DNA from: Vibrio gallaecicus
Lineage (GTDB): Bacteria > Pseudomonadota > Gammaproteobacteria > Enterobacterales > Vibrionaceae
DNA: 64,000 bases
Assembly: GCF_024347495.1 (NCBI RefSeq)
Contig: NZ_AP025490.1
Location: 1,116,001 to 1,180,000 of the forward strand
Direction: 5' to 3'
Shown here: piece by piece, positions 63,007 to 64,000 of the stretch
How the letters are laid out: each line of letters starts with the position of its first letter
Numbering within the stretch: position 1 is the first letter of the stretch
Notes under the pieces: generated by a model
Database searches by the model: none
Told to the model about the DNA's origin: nothing
Seen by the model: the letters and a program-made list of their open reading frames with translations, nothing else
Position numbers and translations under genes: made by a program

Positions 63007-63552
63007 ATGCAACTTAATAAAGTTCTTAAAGGCTTGATGATTGCACTACCAGTAATGGCAGTAACAGCATGTAGCTCAAGTGATGACGCAACTTCTTCAA
63101 CTTCTGGTACTGAAACTAACCAAACAACTGGTTCAGAAGGTAACAACACTGTAGATACAACTGTTGTAACTCCAATTGACGCTAACGGTCAACTTTCAGA
63201 GCAAGAGCTAAAAGAGCAAGCACTACGCGAAACTCAAACTATTTACTTCGCTTTTGATAACTCAACTATCGCTGGTGACTACGAAGCTATGCTTTCTGCT
63301 CACGCTGCTTACCTAAGCAAAAACGTGAACATGAGCGTAACTATTGAAGGTCATGCTGATGAGCGTGGTACTCCAGAGTACAACATTGCTCTAGGCGAGC
63401 GTCGTGCTGAAGCTGTTGCAAAATACCTACAAGCGCTAGGTGTTCAAGCTGACCAAATCTCTATCGTAAGCTACGGTGAAGAGAAGCCACTTCTTCTAGG
63501 TCAATCTGAAGATGTGTACGCTAAAAACCGTCGTGCAGTACTAGTTTACTAA
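63007..63552 (+). CDS. pal: Peptidoglycan-associated lipoprotein Pal
   Basis: A 181-residue outer-membrane lipoprotein. The signal ends with MAVTACSSS (lipobox VTAC, Cys near 22). A serine/threonine-rich linker (about 25-65) leads to the OmpA-like domain (about 75-181) with [25 protein letters not shown], the DAP-binding peptidoglycan site. It tethers the outer membrane to peptidoglycan. Highly biased codon use. AAGGA upstream of ATG. Followed by cpoB after 33 bases. Confidence 0.96.
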   Translation: MQLNKVLKGLMIALPVMAVTACSSSDDATSSTSGTETNQTTGSEGNNTVDTTVVTPIDANGQLSEQELKEQALRETQTIYFAFDNSTIAGDYEAMLSAHAAYLSKNVNMSVTIEGHADERGTPEYNIALGERRAEAVAKYLQALGVQADQISIVSYGEEKPLLLGQSEDVYAKNRRAVLVY

Positions 63553-63571
63553 TTTTAGTAAATTATCTAAT

Positions 63572-63588
63572 TGAGGAAATGCCTCATG
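63572..63588 (+). promoter_or_regulatory. Hairpin over the cpoB ribosome binding site
   Basis: TGAGG (63572-63576) pairs with CCTCA (63582-63586), the A being the first base of the cpoB ATG. The Shine-Dalgarno GAGG and the start codon would be held in a small hairpin until a ribosome ending on pal or another factor opens it. Confidence 0.5.
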
Positions 63589-64000
63589 TTCAGTAACACT
63601 AAGCGAGCAGTTATGCTTACGTTACTGGCAAGTGCAGCGAACTTAGTGTTCGCTGCACCAGCTCCAGTATCAGAAATCAATAACTCCACCGCAACCTCTA
63701 CAACTTCTTCTAGTCCCTCAGCTAGCGAATCTGATATTCAACGTCTTGAAAGGTTATTGCAGAACCGAAATCGTGTTCAGTTGCAGATGCAACAGCAAAT
63801 TGACGAGATGTCTCTTGAAATCAGCGAACTGCGCGGTCAGCTAGAACGAAATAGCTATGATATGCAGCAGATGTTGGAACGCCAACGTCAATTGTTTATC
63901 GAATTAGATCGCGTACGAAATGAAGTGAAAACTTCAGGTAAAGCGGTTGTTTCAGTTGATAACGCAGCTGAATCTGGTGATTCTACCGGTACTTTTAGTA
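63586..64000 (+). CDS. cpoB: Cell division coordinator CpoB (YbgF), 5' part
   Basis: The frame opens at ATG 63586 and is still open at the window edge (138 codons). It has a signal peptide (start MFSNTKRAVMLTLLASAANLVFA, mature APAPVS), then a serine/threonine-rich stretch and a coiled coil with DIQRLERLLQNRNRVQLQMQQQIDEMSLEISEL (about 47-80). This is the trimerisation region of CpoB/YbgF; the TPR repeats lie beyond the window. It coordinates PBP1B and Tol in division. It is the last gene of the tol-pal run, as in E. coli. Confidence 0.9.
   Translation, partial: MFSNTKRAVMLTLLASAANLVFAAPAPVSEINNSTATSTTSSSPSASESDIQRLERLLQNRNRVQLQMQQQIDEMSLEISELRGQLERNSYDMQQMLERQRQLFIELDRVRNEVKTSGKAVVSVDNAAESGDSTGTFS

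Overview
The window looks like an ordinary, fully chromosomal stretch of a gammaproteobacterium of the family Vibrionaceae, most likely Vibrio. The evidence is AT-leaning DNA, a monomeric NADP isocitrate dehydrogenase, a TfoY-type Sxy regulator behind a cyclic-di-GMP-I riboswitch, a torD/torR pair, a MukFEB condensin operon, and many blocks whose order matches enterobacteria and vibrios. I saw no phage, insertion sequence, integron, CRISPR array, rRNA or tRNA. The species is inference.

Layout. 1-5.4 kb: the 3' end of a chemotaxis receptor, then a leftward block dinG / TSUP permease / priC / ybaM-like / roxA. 5.9-8.3 kb: a porin, a DUF2057 protein and rluE. 8.7-16.3 kb: icd, then cspD divergent from clpS-clpA, then leftward infA, bpt and aat. 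ClpS/ClpA and the two aminoacyl-protein transferases together form both halves of the bacterial N-degron pathway. 16.4-21.7 kb: a glycine-zipper protein, aroA, yciN and topA. 22-25 kb: glycogen genes glgC-glgA (glgA on a TTG start overlapping glgC). 25-31 kb: an alpha/beta hydrolase, a translationally coupled VTT membrane protein and DUF2007 protein, tfoY with its riboswitch, purR, and divergent torD/torR. 31-39.6 kb: elyC divergent from cmoM-mukF-mukE-mukB.

39.8-50.4 kb: a 1413-residue single-chain formate-dehydrogenase-like fusion. It is followed by a leftward three-gene set (retropepsin-like lipoprotein, inactive-transglutaminase/7TM protein, ATP-grasp ligase-like protein), then cmoA-cmoB and yecE. 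50.7-55 kb: aspS and ruvC, ruvA, ruvB. 55.6-64 kb: cydA-cydB-cydX-ybgE behind a near-consensus FNR site, then ybgC-tolQ-tolR-tolA-tolB-pal-cpoB, with cpoB running off the window end.

The most interesting items are: the fused flavin/Fe-S/molybdopterin enzyme; the three-gene ATP-grasp/7TM/retropepsin set of unknown substrate; a 7-bp tandem array that writes the end of ybaM and is arranged so that copy-number change should not alter the protein; an 8-bp tandem array between torR and elyC; the tfoY riboswitch with a possible alternative pairing; and several unexplained perfect palindromes. No clearly undescribed system was found; most genes are conserved core genes.
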